NCBI RefSeq assembly: GCF_000005825.2
Contig: NC_013791.2
Coordinates: 2,604,001-2,668,000 of the forward strand
From: Alkalihalophilus pseudofirmus OF4
GTDB lineage: Bacteria; Bacillota; Bacilli; Bacillales; Bacillaceae_D
Length of the DNA: 64,000 nt
Reading direction: 5' to 3'
A program made the translations under genes and the position numbers. Below, one piece after another: positions 1-7,514 of the stretch. The notes under the pieces are model-generated. The model searched no databases, was not told the DNA's origin, and was given only the letters and a program-made list of their open reading frames with translations. Position 1 is the first letter of the stretch; every line of letters starts with the position of its first letter.

Positions 1-998
1 TATCAAGTTTTGAAAAAGAATTCAGATCAAATAAACGGTCACCAAAAAATGATGAGAAATTAAGAGAGCTTGTCAGTAAGGTCATGGTCAGAAATAGAAG
101 AGAAGAAACAGGCATTCAATGGACAAAGCGGGTGGTTGAAACGGTGCCGATCACTTTCAGTCCAAAAGAGAGAGAATTCTATGATGCTCTTCAAACGCTT
201 AAAGGGGATTCAAGTCATTTCTCTCTCATTACTTTGCAGCGTGAAATCTGTTCAAGCCGTGAAGCAGCTTTTATGACGTTAAAAAATATGATTGAAAAAG
301 CACAAAAAGACGGACGCACCCTCCCACAAGCTGAAAAACTGCTTCACATGATCGGCGGTATTGATGGTCACGCCAAAGCAGAAAAGGCATTAGAGCTTGT
401 AAAGAAAATCAATGATAAAGTGATTATATTTACTGAATACAGAGCAACGCAGCTCTACCTTCAATGGTATTTAAAACAAAACGGCATCTCTTCTGTCCCT
501 TTTCGAGGCGGCTTTAAGCGCGGAAAGAAGGATTGGATGAGACAGCTGTTTGAGTCCCATGCTCAAGTTCTTATCGCCACAGAAGCAGGAGGAGAAGGAA
601 TTAACCTGCAGTTCTGCAGCCATATTATTAACTTCGACCTCCCATGGAATCCAATGCGCATTGAACAGCGAATCGGACGTATTCATCGCTTAGGGCAAAA
701 AAATGATGTTCATATTTATAATTTCGCGGTGGAGGATACGGTAGAGCAGCATATTCTTAAGTTACTCTATGAAAAGATTCATTTATTTGAATCAGTTATT
801 GGTGAACTTGATGAAATCTTAACCAAAATAGACCTCACTTCAATAGAGGAACATGTTAAAGACATTATTGTTCAATCTGAATCAGATGGTGAAGTGAAAA
901 TTAAACTCGACCATCTTGCAGCCATTATGAATGAAGCACAATCTATGAGAACAAACGAAGAGGAAGGTGAATTAGGTGCAACAGCAACAAATTCATAA
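1..998 (+). CDS. yqhH: SNF2-family helicase, C-terminal part (cut by window edge)
   Basis: The reading frame is open from the first bases, so the gene begins before the window. The visible part is the second RecA-like lobe of a SNF2 ATPase. It includes VIIFTEYRATQ (motif IV region), an LIATEAGGEGINLQ stretch and motif VI QRIGRIHRLGQ. Family members use ATP to translocate on duplex DNA; no substrate is known for this branch. It overlaps the next gene by 23 nt, and the pair matches the yqhH-yqhG neighbours of Bacillus subtilis. The last ~60 residues are acidic and low in complexity. The assignment to SNF2 is firm; the YqhH name rests on similarity plus synteny. Confidence 0.9.
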   Translation, partial: SSFEKEFRSNKRSPKNDEKLRELVSKVMVRNRREETGIQWTKRVVETVPITFSPKEREFYDALQTLKGDSSHFSLITLQREICSSREAAFMTLKNMIEKAQKDGRTLPQAEKLLHMIGGIDGHAKAEKALELVKKINDKVIIFTEYRATQLYLQWYLKQNGISSVPFRGGFKRGKKDWMRQLFESHAQVLIATEAGGEGINLQFCSHIINFDLPWNPMRIEQRIGRIHRLGQKNDVHIYNFAVEDTVEQHILKLLYEKIHLFESVIGELDEILTKIDLTSIEEHVKDIIVQSESDGEVKIKLDHLAAIMNEAQSMRTNEEEGELGATATNS

Positions 999-1773
999 TT
1001 TCTTAGAGCGCTATTTCGAAGCAAATGATAGTCCTGTTCTTGAGAATACACCTGCCTATCTAACGGTTCAATTATCGATTGAGCTTGATAAACTATTAAT
1101 GAACAGGCCCTTTTATTGGCACTACCTTGAGAAGACTGGCGGTACGCCTAACCCAATGAAAATCACCTTTATTACGGATAAAGCTAATGCACCGGATGAT
1201 TTGCGAGGAGAGCCCATCCATTATGGCTCCCCACGCCTGCATCAGCTATTTAAGTCAACAAGGACGCTTGGCGGATTTATTAGATTATATGAACAAGTTG
1301 CCACAAATGGTCATGCTTCCACTCCCCTGCAGCCTTGGTTGTGTTTAAATGTAAAAGTGTCTTTTCAATGCGATCGTAAAAAAGACGTTATCTTATCGCT
1401 TGGGTTGAATTTAATTCACGGTCAGATTGTGCCGGGGTTTTATGATTCAATCGAAGGCAAAATATTAAAATCTTCCATTCCCGATTTCTGTTTCACGTTA
1501 TCTCCTTTGATTACGCCTAAAAGCGGAATCGTGAGACTACAGAAAATGGTGCAGACCTATGCCGAAAACGAAGATTCTACCTGGGCTCGCGAAGCAATAG
1601 AAAGGTGGGAAAATGACTTAGCTCTCCTAGAGCATTTTTATGAGGAATATGAAGACAAGCCAGAGAGTTATGAGTTAGAAAAGCAAGCCCTTGCCGAACA
1701 ATATGAACCTAAAATCCATGTAGATGTGATAAATGGCGGCATCTTTTATTTACAGCAGCAGGTTTTCCACTAA
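976..1773 (+). CDS. yqhG: YqhG family protein of unknown function
   Basis: This 265-residue soluble protein has no signal peptide or membrane segment. It is recognised by overall resemblance to Bacillus YqhG and by its place directly after the SNF2 helicase. The GTG start is chosen because AGGAAGGTGA lies 7 nt upstream inside the end of the helicase gene, which suggests translational coupling. The C-terminal third is acidic and probably helical. No catalytic motif can be seen and no function is known for the family. A bidirectional hairpin follows the stop. Confidence 0.8.
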   Translation: MQQQQIHNFLERYFEANDSPVLENTPAYLTVQLSIELDKLLMNRPFYWHYLEKTGGTPNPMKITFITDKANAPDDLRGEPIHYGSPRLHQLFKSTRTLGGFIRLYEQVATNGHASTPLQPWLCLNVKVSFQCDRKKDVILSLGLNLIHGQIVPGFYDSIEGKILKSSIPDFCFTLSPLITPKSGIVRLQKMVQTYAENEDSTWAREAIERWENDLALLEHFYEEYEDKPESYELEKQALAEQYEPKIHVDVINGGIFYLQQQVFH

Positions 1774-1788
1774 ACTATACTTCAACAA

Positions 1789-1817
1789 AAAACTCCCTTG
1801 CTATGCAAGGGAGTTTT
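1789..1817. terminator. Bidirectional terminator between yqhG and the yqgW-like gene
   Basis: A perfect 13-bp stem (AAAACTCCCTTGC with its complement) closes on a TAT loop. A/T tracts on both sides suit termination of both convergent genes. Confidence 0.85.
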
Positions 1818-1830
1818 ACATTTAGGCGTA

Positions 1831-2010
1831 TTAAGCTGTTGCACCGCCGCCAGCGATGATTGAAATAATAGTCATGACTGAGAACCAGCCAAAAACAGCA
1901 AGCGACAATGCCGCAAACCCAACTGCGAAGAAATTTTTTCTACGCATTTCACGAACGATGCCAACTGCAGATAAAATCGCTACTAATAGAAATGTAATTG
2001 CTAGAAACAT
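1831..2010 (-). CDS. yqgW: DUF2759 small membrane protein (YqgW-like)
   Basis: This 59-residue ORF starts with ATG behind GGAGGGTGAGACCT. It encodes two hydrophobic segments (residues 2-18 and about 30-53) separated by a basic REMRRKN loop, and it ends in GGGATA. The pattern and the neighbours (yqgX, yqgY, comG) fit the DUF2759 family. No function is known. It is convergent with yqhG. Confidence 0.75.
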   Translation of the reverse strand: MFLAITFLLVAILSAVGIVREMRRKNFFAVGFAALSLAVFGWFSVMTIISIIAGGGATA

Positions 2011-2379
2011 TAGGTCTCACCCTCCTTATGTATGTATCTCAGTACCCAGTTTGTACATCTTATTATAAACAAATCCAACTCTCTAAACAAGAGGATATTG
2101 GGTCCTGTTCATTTTATCAACCTGTACAAATACGTTAAACAAGCCAGCCTGCTTATAAAATTCACTTATTTGCCTTAAGTATACTTAAGATACAATATAA
2201 ATGGTAAACAAAACGTTACATAGCTGTGAACTTTTTATCTAACCATATGCACATACATTCTTTTGAAAGATAATCTGTAAGATAATAAGATTGGTGTAAG
2301 AAAAGTGTAAGATGGTAAGATATGAGTATGGTATTACATTTCAAATACATATTATGTAGAAAATACTGGAGGAGATCAT
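2011..2379. other. Intergenic region with a palindrome and GTAAGA repeats
   Basis: No gene is visible in these 369 nt. They hold a perfect 16-bp palindrome, CTTAAGTATACTTAAG, at 2174-2189. Four copies of GTAAGA lie between about 2278 and 2321, ahead of yqgX. A promoter for yqgX is likely here, but its hexamers are not clear. Confidence 0.5.
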
Positions 2380-3015
2380 ATGAACTGGACTCAAATTCCG
2401 TTAGGGCCTTTGCAGACAAATGCCTATGTATTAATGAACGAAAAAAAGGAAGCTGTGATTTTTGATCCCGGCGGCAATGGACCGGAATTCATTAAATGGC
2501 TAAACGATCAACAGATTAGCCCGATTGCTATTTTATTAACTCACGCCCACTTTGACCATATTGGTGCCGTAGATGAAGTAAGAGAGGCTTTTAATTGCCC
2601 TGTATATATTCATGAAGCTGAAAAGGATTGGCTCTCTGATGCAGCTAAAAATGGATCAGGCCGTTTTTTAGGAAATGCTTCAATTACAGCCTGTGCAGCT
2701 GATGAGATCATTCAAGAGGAAAAAACCATTCAGCTCGGCTCTTTTTCATTCGATATTCTCTATACACCAGGCCATTCACCAGGAAGTGTTTCTTATTATT
2801 CAGCAACCGAAGGGGTAGTATTCTCTGGAGATGCCCTCTTTAAGCAAAGCATTGGACGCACAGATCTTCCAGGAGGAGATCATAACCTTTTGCTAAAAAG
2901 CATTCATTCGAAGCTGTTAGAACTTCCTGAGGAAACCATTGTAGCATCAGGCCATGGCCCTGTAACGACAATTGGCGAAGAAATGGATGGAAATCCTTTC
3001 TTATCAGGGTTTTAA
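2380..3015 (+). CDS. yqgX: MBL-fold metallo-hydrolase, glyoxalase II-like (YqgX)
   Basis: This 211-residue cytoplasmic protein of the metallo-beta-lactamase fold carries the metal-binding THAHFDH signature at residues 54-60. Further metal ligands lie in GHSPGSV, SGDALF and the C-terminal SGHGP. Small family members of this size include hydroxyacylglutathione-hydrolase-like enzymes; the substrate cannot be read from sequence. ATG follows GGAGGAGATC. It stands alone, convergent with the yqgY homolog and separated from it by a strong hairpin. Its neighbours match the B. subtilis yqgW-yqgX-yqgY order. Confidence 0.9.
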   Translation: MNWTQIPLGPLQTNAYVLMNEKKEAVIFDPGGNGPEFIKWLNDQQISPIAILLTHAHFDHIGAVDEVREAFNCPVYIHEAEKDWLSDAAKNGSGRFLGNASITACAADEIIQEEKTIQLGSFSFDILYTPGHSPGSVSYYSATEGVVFSGDALFKQSIGRTDLPGGDHNLLLKSIHSKLLELPEETIVASGHGPVTTIGEEMDGNPFLSGF

Positions 3016-3050
3016 TAAATTCTTAAAATGATAAATTTAAAGGGAATAGA

Positions 3051-3086
3051 AAAAAACGTTGCTCACTAAAGGGGCAACGTTTTTTG
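3051..3086. terminator. Bidirectional terminator between yqgX and yqgY
   Basis: The stem AAAAAACGTTGC pairs with GCAACGTTTTTT. It is flanked by A and T runs and lies between convergent stops. Confidence 0.9.
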
Positions 3087-3105
3087 TGCGCATATGTACC
3101 TGGTC

Positions 3106-3351
3106 TTAGTGACCTCCAAAACTTGGTACTAATAAGAAAGTGGAATAGTACGTGAAACCAACGAAGAAAATCGTTAAGTACGCACCGAAAATGTAGATAT
3201 ACACACGTTCTGATAAGTTTAAATAGCTTAGTGCTAACAATGCACCTGTTTGGGCAAAGAATAGCAAAGCCATGTTAAGCATATCACCAACGAAGAACAA
3301 GACTGAGAAGATCCCTGTCCAGAAAGCTAAAACACGAAACATGCGCTCCAT
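3106..3351 (-). CDS. yqgY: DUF2626 membrane protein (YqgY)
   Basis: This 81-residue protein has three hydrophobic segments: about residues 5-24, 26-40 and 47-70. It ends in PSFGGH and matches the DUF2626/YqgY family. The ATG that begins MERMFRV is preferred over an in-frame start 27 nt upstream, because AAGGAGGGAG sits at the right distance only for this one. Function is unknown. It is probably monocistronic. Confidence 0.8.
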   Translation of the reverse strand: MERMFRVLAFWTGIFSVLFFVGDMLNMALLFFAQTGALLALSYLNLSERVYIYIFGAYLTIFFVGFTYYSTFLLVPSFGGH

Positions 3352-3558
3352 TTGCTTACTCCCTCCTTCTTTTTGCAATCACTATCCGTCAATAGGAAGT
3401 CATAGTGCTAGTTATCAAATTATAGAGTACAAACTTATTATATACGAGATAAACTTTGATTGTAAATGCTTGATCGGTGGCAAATCTGTGTCACCTCTAT
3501 TTATTTCGACAACTACCAGCTATAATGCCTCTAAAATCAGGAACATTTCCCCTAAACT

Positions 3559-3750
3559 TTACAGCTGCTTTTTCGATTTCCTTTTAAATAACAGACTGAT
3601 TGCAAAAGGAATAATCCCGAAAGTGCGATACGCAAACGGCGGGCGTTCTGCTTTTCTTGCTTCACGCTCCTGTTTTCTCACTTCCTTTGGTTGATCAAGC
3701 CTTAACACAAGCTGCTGTGTGATAAATTTAATGTACTCATTTAATGACAT
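3559..3750 (-). CDS. yqzE: YqzE family protein, comG-associated
   Basis: This 63-residue protein is highly basic in the middle (KEVRKQEREARKAERP). It ends in one hydrophobic segment followed by KRKSKKQL, as in YqzE. In B. subtilis yqzE is the last gene of the comG operon; here it follows comGG and aroK on the same strand. The ATG at MSLNEY is chosen because GAGGTG lies 6 nt upstream. The earlier GTG and ATG overlap that ribosome-binding site. Its role in competence is not established. Confidence 0.8.
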   Translation of the reverse strand: MSLNEYIKFITQQLVLRLDQPKEVRKQEREARKAERPPFAYRTFGIIPFAISLLFKRKSKKQL

Positions 3751-3797
3751 GGCCATCACCTCAACGATTATTCGTTTTAGTATAGCCGATTTTCACC

Positions 3798-4298
3798 TTA
3801 TTTAAGCATAGCTGACTTCAACTCAGCAACGATTTCAAGAATGGACCTCCCTGTAGTGTCTAAGTGGATATCTGCTTCTTTATATAACGGCAAGCGGTCT
3901 TCGTACATGGATTGAATATCACCTTTAGATTTCTCTTTAAGCAACGGCCTAGAATCATCATTAGACGTCCGGCGAATAACTTCTTCGATGGCACAGTCTA
4001 GAAATATCACTGTTCCAGACCCTTTCATAATTTGTCGATTTTCCTCTTTTAGAATGATCCCGCCGCCGGTTGTAATTACAGCTTTTTTTTGAGTTAACTC
4101 TCTTAATGCTGCCGTTTCAAGACTCCTAAAAAGCTTTTCTCCCCCTTCATTAAAAATTTCTTTGATTTTCTTTTGTTGATCTTCTTCAATCCATTGATCC
4201 GTATCGATAACCTGATATCCTAACGCTTTGCCTAAAGCTTGGCCTACCGTTGTTTTACCAGAACCCATAAATCCAGTAAGATAAATTCGATCATTCAT
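3798..4298 (-). CDS. aroK: Shikimate kinase
   Basis: This protein of about 166 residues phosphorylates shikimate with ATP in aromatic amino acid synthesis. The P-loop GFMGSGKT is at residues 9-16, DTD follows at the shikimate-binding position, TTGGG is the later glycine loop, and SRPLL forms part of the lid. The ATG beginning MNDRIYL is used; a longer upstream extension would run through comGG and is not family-like. It overlaps the comGG stop by 8 nt, so it is read as the gene after comGG. A ribosome-binding site (GGGAGG) precedes it. Confidence 0.92.
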   Translation of the reverse strand: MNDRIYLTGFMGSGKTTVGQALGKALGYQVIDTDQWIEEDQQKKIKEIFNEGGEKLFRSLETAALRELTQKKAVITTGGGIILKEENRQIMKGSGTVIFLDCAIEEVIRRTSNDDSRPLLKEKSKGDIQSMYEDRLPLYKEADIHLDTTGRSILEIVAELKSAMLK

Positions 4299-4680
4299 CA
4301 CGTTTGGAAACCTCCCAATATTCTTTAATGCTTTGATGGTAGGGGTCGTAATAAAACTGCGCTCTACGTACATGGGTTGAACCCAATAGTTCTGCAGTTG
4401 CAGCGACCTGCCATTCCGTCTCACTTTTACTCATTGTAATAAGTGTAACGGTACCATCCTCGTATGAAAAGAATAAAGTTGAGTTTTCTGTACTTGGTGC
4501 GTGAACGATAAAGTCTACGAGACCTCTTTGAATCAATGTATCACCCTTTAATATGAATTGCTGCTCAACAGCAAACCTCTTCTCCTGGAGATATACATTC
4601 GTTTGTACCGTCAAACCAAACAACAGGAATGTGCATATAATTAATACAATAGGGTAAACAAAGCCTCTATCATTCCTCAT
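4291..4680 (-). CDS. comGG: Competence pseudopilus protein ComGG
   Basis: This 129-residue protein has an N-terminal hydrophobic helix (RGFVYPIVLIICTFLLFGL) but lacks the glutamate of a canonical prepilin cleavage motif, as is usual for ComGG. The family belongs to the type IV-like pseudopilus that brings DNA to the cell surface. It lies 11 nt after comGF and overlaps aroK. Sequence alone is weakly conserved, so the call leans on position as the last pilin-like gene of the operon. Confidence 0.82.
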   Translation of the reverse strand: MRNDRGFVYPIVLIICTFLLFGLTVQTNVYLQEKRFAVEQQFILKGDTLIQRGLVDFIVHAPSTENSTLFFSYEDGTVTLITMSKSETEWQVAATAELLGSTHVRRAQFYYDPYHQSIKEYWEVSKRDE

Positions 4681-4691
4681 TTATAAACTCC

Positions 4692-5123
4692 TTAATACAC
4701 ACCATACATCGGCATCATCGATCTGCTCATGGCCTCTCCATTTATAAGAGTCACCGTACATCGATATTTCTTCTGCTCCCGCTCACAATAAAAAGATTGA
4801 ACATTATACAACATTGGTACATATCCGCTGTTGTTTGAGAATCGTCTAATTTGGCCGGTGTCAAGTTGTCTATAACTTACTTCCGTGTCATCCCCTTTAA
4901 TTAAAACCACCTCTCTCCCCTCGATTCTAATTGTTCTGGATTCCTTCACTTCATCCGTTAATTGATTAAAAAACACCATCAATTCTAGCTTTTCATGAGT
5001 CTCGTGATTTTTTGTATGTTGTATGACTCCCATGATGGTAGGAAAGACAAACACAAGAACGCCTAAAATGCTTAAGACAAGCAAAATCTCGAGTAACGTA
5101 AAACCTTGTTCATTTTTTCGCAT
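4692..5123 (-). CDS. comGF: Competence minor pseudopilin ComGF
   Basis: This 143-residue protein has a class-3 prepilin leader. After MRKNEQ comes GFTLLE, with cleavage expected between G and F by ComC, followed by a hydrophobic helix. The start at MRKNEQG is chosen because the leader is then of normal length; the frame is open further upstream. It overlaps comGE by 14 nt, consistent with translational coupling. A C-terminal CERE...YRC pair may form a disulfide outside the membrane. Confidence 0.88.
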   Translation of the reverse strand: MRKNEQGFTLLEILLVLSILGVLVFVFPTIMGVIQHTKNHETHEKLELMVFFNQLTDEVKESRTIRIEGREVVLIKGDDTEVSYRQLDTGQIRRFSNNSGYVPMLYNVQSFYCEREQKKYRCTVTLINGEAMSRSMMPMYGVY

Positions 5124-5463
5124 AGAGACACCTATGATATCGCCTTTTATTAGCACCCGTATAGGCAACACATACTTCATACTCTCCTGAAGTTGATCGC
5201 GTCTCCTCAACAGTCATCCACAAAGGTGCTGTTGGAGTCTCTACACCTGTTAAATAATTTTGTATCGACTCTCTAAGTTGTTCACCTGCCAAGTTTTCCT
5301 GTTGTAAAGTTAAACGTTCATTATAAACAACAACAGAGGCGGGCAGAATTGCTAAGGTGCAAACAGAGAGAAGTGAGAGAGCGAGAATAACTTCCATCAA
5401 AGTAAAACCACTAGAGTTTTCGATAATGCACCCTCCCTTTTCCAAGAAGGATTGTATAGGCAT
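5110..5463 (-). CDS. comGE: Competence minor pseudopilin ComGE (start uncertain)
   Basis: The frame carries the prepilin motif GFTLME followed by a hydrophobic helix, so it is the third pilin-like gene of the set. The nearest usual start is an ATG at 5463, which gives an 18-residue leader and no good ribosome-binding site. A strong GGGAGGG lies just before ATT (5427-5425) and ATC (5424-5422), which would give a leader of about eight residues like those of its neighbours. The true start may therefore be a rare ATT or ATC codon. It overlaps comGD at its 5' end and comGF at its 3' end. Function follows the ComG family. Confidence 0.8.
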   Translation of the reverse strand: MPIQSFLEKGGCIIENSSGFTLMEVILALSLLSVCTLAILPASVVVYNERLTLQQENLAGEQLRESIQNYLTGVETPTAPLWMTVEETRSTSGEYEVCVAYTGANKRRYHRCLYAKK

Positions 5464-5863
5464 ATTTCTCTTTTTGGATATCCAAATGCATTGTACCAGA
5501 ATAGCGCGGGTTTCCATTCTCCAAAAATTGGATTTGTATGCCAGGAAGACTATGTGAAGAAAAGACCATGTTTTCATCGGCGAAAGGCCTAACTAAATAA
5601 ACCTTGCTTCCAAAAATCCGGTACTCTTTTTGAGGTCCAAAAAATTTAATCGTGACGATCTCACCGTGTGACATTGCTAAATGCTGGGCTAAAAGGATAT
5701 CTTCCTTAAATTGATCGGCAATTTCTTTTGTTTTATAGGTGTTCATGGAAGTGGGAAGGTAAATAATAGGAAGAAGAACTAACATGGAGAGAATAGAGAG
5801 AGTAATTAAGAGCTCGGTTAAGGTGTACCCAGCTTGAGAGTATGTTGACTTATCCTTCAACAA
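5411..5863 (-). CDS. comGD: Competence pseudopilin ComGD
   Basis: This 150-residue pilin-like protein has the leader MLKDKSTYSQA followed by GYTLTE and a hydrophobic helix ending near residue 35. The remainder is a soluble beta-rich domain. It overlaps comGC by 14 nt, as expected in the comG operon. ComGD is a minor component of the transformation pseudopilus and needs processing by the prepilin peptidase ComC. Confidence 0.9.
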   Translation of the reverse strand: MLKDKSTYSQAGYTLTELLITLSILSMLVLLPIIYLPTSMNTYKTKEIADQFKEDILLAQHLAMSHGEIVTIKFFGPQKEYRIFGSKVYLVRPFADENMVFSSHSLPGIQIQFLENGNPRYSGTMHLDIQKEKYAYTILLGKGRVHYRKL

Positions 5864-6155
5864 CTTTACCGTTTTCTATCTTTAGCGGAGCACCGTTTGG
5901 ACATACCGTTGTTTCAATATAATCGGCCGTTTCAAGCACATCGAGGCTTGCTGGCTTTTCTTTTGTTTCAATTTCATAGGCGTGTACCTGTGTCTGCAGG
6001 AGTTTAATCGTTGCATCACAACCTTTTGAGCCTGCAACTTCGTTATTTTTCACCATATTCGGGATAGCAATTAAGAGGAGGATCGAGATGATCATTAACA
6101 CGACAAGCATTTCAACAAGGGTAAAACCACGTTCGTTGGATAGAAGCTTTTTCAT
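5850..6155 (-). CDS. comGC: Major competence pseudopilin ComGC
   Basis: This 101-residue protein has a short basic leader (MKKLLSNER), the prepilin peptidase motif GFTLVE and a hydrophobic stretch MLVVLMIISILLLIAIP. Two later cysteines (KGCDAT and TTVCPNG) agree with the intramolecular disulfide made by BdbDC in ComGC. It is the first gene of the distal comG group. In most Bacillus it directly follows comGB; here comGB ends more than 2 kb away, beyond yidD and a tRNA array. It must therefore be transcribed from a promoter in 6156-6328 or by long read-through. Confidence 0.94.
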   Translation of the reverse strand: MKKLLSNERGFTLVEMLVVLMIISILLLIAIPNMVKNNEVAGSKGCDATIKLLQTQVHAYEIETKEKPASLDVLETADYIETTVCPNGAPLKIENGKVVEG

Positions 6156-6328
6156 TTTTCATCACCTCAAAGATAGGATATAATACGAGGAGCTGTACAG
6201 GGGGGATCTTAAACACTTGCCTCCTTTCATGAGTCATTATTTGCTATTATTAGACATAGATCATCCAAAATCCTTCTAAAAGATAAAAAAACTTTCTGAG
6301 ATATCGAATCAATTAAAGTGAGGTTATT
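6156..6328. promoter_or_regulatory. Divergent intergenic region comGC / yidD
   Basis: These 173 nt must hold promoters for both comGC (minus) and yidD (plus). A TATTAT-like -10 lies near 6180 for comGC. The A/T-rich block at about 6263-6295 resembles degenerate ComK half-boxes, but no exact AAAA-N5-TTTT is present, so ComK control is only inferred. Confidence 0.35.
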
Positions 6329-6571
6329 ATGCAAAAAATTTTAGTCCTCTTTATTCGTGGTTATCAAAAATTCATTTCCCCTTTGAAGCCCCCTACATGC
6401 CGATTCTACCCTACCTGCTCTCATTATGGTATTGAATCCATAAAACGCTTTGGGGCCTTTAAGGGAAGTTGGTTAACAATTAAACGCCTAAGTAAATGTC
6501 ATCCTTTTCACCCTGGCGGTATTGATTTAGTGCCTGAAAAAGAAAACGAAAAAGAGACGAGAAACAGCTAG
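6329..6571 (+). CDS. yidD: Membrane protein insertion efficiency factor YidD
   Basis: This 80-residue protein has the family core: [12 protein letters not shown], then [11 protein letters not shown], then KCHPFHPGG. YidD proteins assist membrane protein insertion near YidC. The ATG follows GTGAGGT. It is the only plus-strand gene between the two comG halves, convergent with the tRNA array and divergent from comGC. Its stop codon lies inside the left arm of its terminator. The C-terminus ([11 protein letters not shown]) is polar and variable. Confidence 0.92.
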   Translation: MQKILVLFIRGYQKFISPLKPPTCRFYPTCSHYGIESIKRFGAFKGSWLTIKRLSKCHPFHPGGIDLVPEKENEKETRNS

Positions 6572-6606
6572 CTATACCCATAAGGGAATAGCTAGCTGTT
6601 TTATTT
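6562..6606 (+). terminator. yidD terminator
   Basis: A 14-bp perfect stem (AAACAGCTAGCTAT with its complement) is followed by a T-rich stretch. It overlaps the yidD stop. Confidence 0.85.
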
Positions 6607-6710
6607 TCATTTCATGTTGGCTTATCTATTTACTCTTTACTTGCTGTTAAGCGCCCATCTGACCTATAGGCATAAATGGTATATCCTAAGGATGCACCAC
6701 TCGAACATCT

Positions 6711-6743
6711 AAAAAAGAAGCTCCCCTATAATGGACAGCTTCT
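6711..6743 (-). terminator. Terminator of the tRNA array
   Basis: On the minus strand, AGAAGCT pairs with AGCTTCT across a 14-nt loop and a T-run follows, just after tRNA-Leu. Confidence 0.75.
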
Positions 6744-6752
6744 TCTATGTAG

Positions 6753-6834
6753 TGCGGGTGAAGGGAGTCGAACCCCCACGTCATAAGACACTAGATCCTA
6801 AGTCTAGCGCGTCTGCCAATTCCGCCACACCCGC
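6753..6834 (-). tRNA. tRNA-Leu (anticodon TAG)
   Basis: This 82-nt cloverleaf has a long variable arm. The acceptor GCGGGTG pairs with CACCCGC, and the anticodon loop is CTTAGGA. CCA is not encoded. It is the last gene of the array. Confidence 0.96.
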
Positions 6835-6843
6835 GTATGAAAA

Positions 6844-6919
6844 TGGTGAGCCATGAAGGACTCGAACCTTCGACCCTCTGATTAAAAGTCAGATGCTCTA
6901 CCAACTGAGCTAATGGCTC
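6844..6919 (-). tRNA. tRNA-Lys (anticodon TTT)
   Basis: This 76-nt gene encodes CCA. The acceptor GAGCCAT pairs with ATGGCTC, and the anticodon loop is CTTTTAA. Confidence 0.97.
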
Positions 6920-6927
6920 AAACTAAA

Positions 6928-7002
6928 TGGTGACCCGTACGGGATTCGAACCCGTGTTACCGCCGTGAAAGGGCGGTGTCTTAACCGCTTGACCAACGGG
7001 CC
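6928..7002 (-). tRNA. tRNA-Glu (anticodon TTC)
   Basis: This 75-nt gene encodes CCA. The acceptor GGCCCGT pairs with ACGGGTC, and the loop is CTTTCAC. Confidence 0.97.
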
Positions 7003-7013
7003 ATTCATAAAAG

Positions 7014-7104
7014 TGGCGGAGAAGGAGGGATTTGAACCCTCGCGCCGCTTGCGCGACCTACACCCTTAGCAGGGGCGCCCCTTCAGCCACTTGGGTACTT
7101 CTCC
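7014..7104 (-). tRNA. tRNA-Ser (anticodon GCT)
   Basis: This 91-nt class II tRNA has a long variable arm and encodes CCA. The acceptor is GGAGAAG and the loop is CTGCTAA. It lies only 1 nt from tRNA-Asn. Confidence 0.97.
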
Positions 7105-7105
7105 A

Positions 7106-7180
7106 TGGCTCCACAGGTAGGACTCGAACCTACGACCGATCGGTTAACAGCCGATTGCTCTACCACTGAGCTACTGTGGA
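7106..7180 (-). tRNA. tRNA-Asn (anticodon GTT)
   Basis: This 75-nt gene encodes CCA. The acceptor TCCACAG pairs with CTGTGGA, and the loop is CTGTTAA. Confidence 0.97.
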
Positions 7181-7181
7181 A

Positions 7182-7258
<77 letters not shown>

Positions 7259-7273
7259 ATGGAAAAATGGAAA

Positions 7274-7344
7274 AGCGGGTGATGAGAATCGAACTCACAT
7301 CATCAGCTTGGAAGGCTGAGGTTTTACCACTAAACTACACCCGC
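7274..7344 (-). tRNA. tRNA-Gly (anticodon TCC)
   Basis: This 71-nt gene lacks encoded CCA. The acceptor GCGGGTG pairs with CACCCGC, and the loop is CTTCCAA. Its 5' half is repeated exactly at 7468-7500. Confidence 0.96.
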
Positions 7345-7467
7345 ATATTAAAATAATCGTTGCTTTATTCAGTTCTCGCCAAATACTATGTCTCTTCCTC
7401 TTCTAGCAACTGAAGAAGTTAAATGTGTCGAGACAACTCGCAGATAATACATAGTAGTATTGCTCGT

Positions 7468-7498
7468 GGCTGAGGTTTTACCACTAAACTACACCCGC
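7468..7498 (-). pseudogene. Broken tRNA-Gly: 5' half only
   Basis: The minus strand repeats the first 31 nt of the adjacent tRNA-Gly(TCC): acceptor 5' strand, D arm and the 5' side of the anticodon stem. Homology stops exactly at the anticodon loop. With two flanking bases the identity spans 33 nt (7314-7346 and 7468-7500), a 154-nt offset. No T arm or 3' acceptor strand follows, so it cannot make a tRNA. About 120 nt of unrelated sequence separates it from the intact copy. Confidence 0.85.
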
Positions 7499-7514
7499 AT
7501 TTGAAGTAAATAAA

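Noticed and set aside
70-276. Second-frame ORF at the left edge
   Set aside because: It lies wholly inside the SNF2 helicase reading frame, which has the conserved motifs.
2275-2325. PhoP-type box array at the GTAAGA repeats
   Set aside because: Spacing is partly 11 nt, but the hexamers do not fit the consensus well.
6263-6295. ComK box upstream of comGC
   Set aside because: The A/T blocks are only a degenerate match to AAAA-N5-TTTT, so no regulatory site is claimed.
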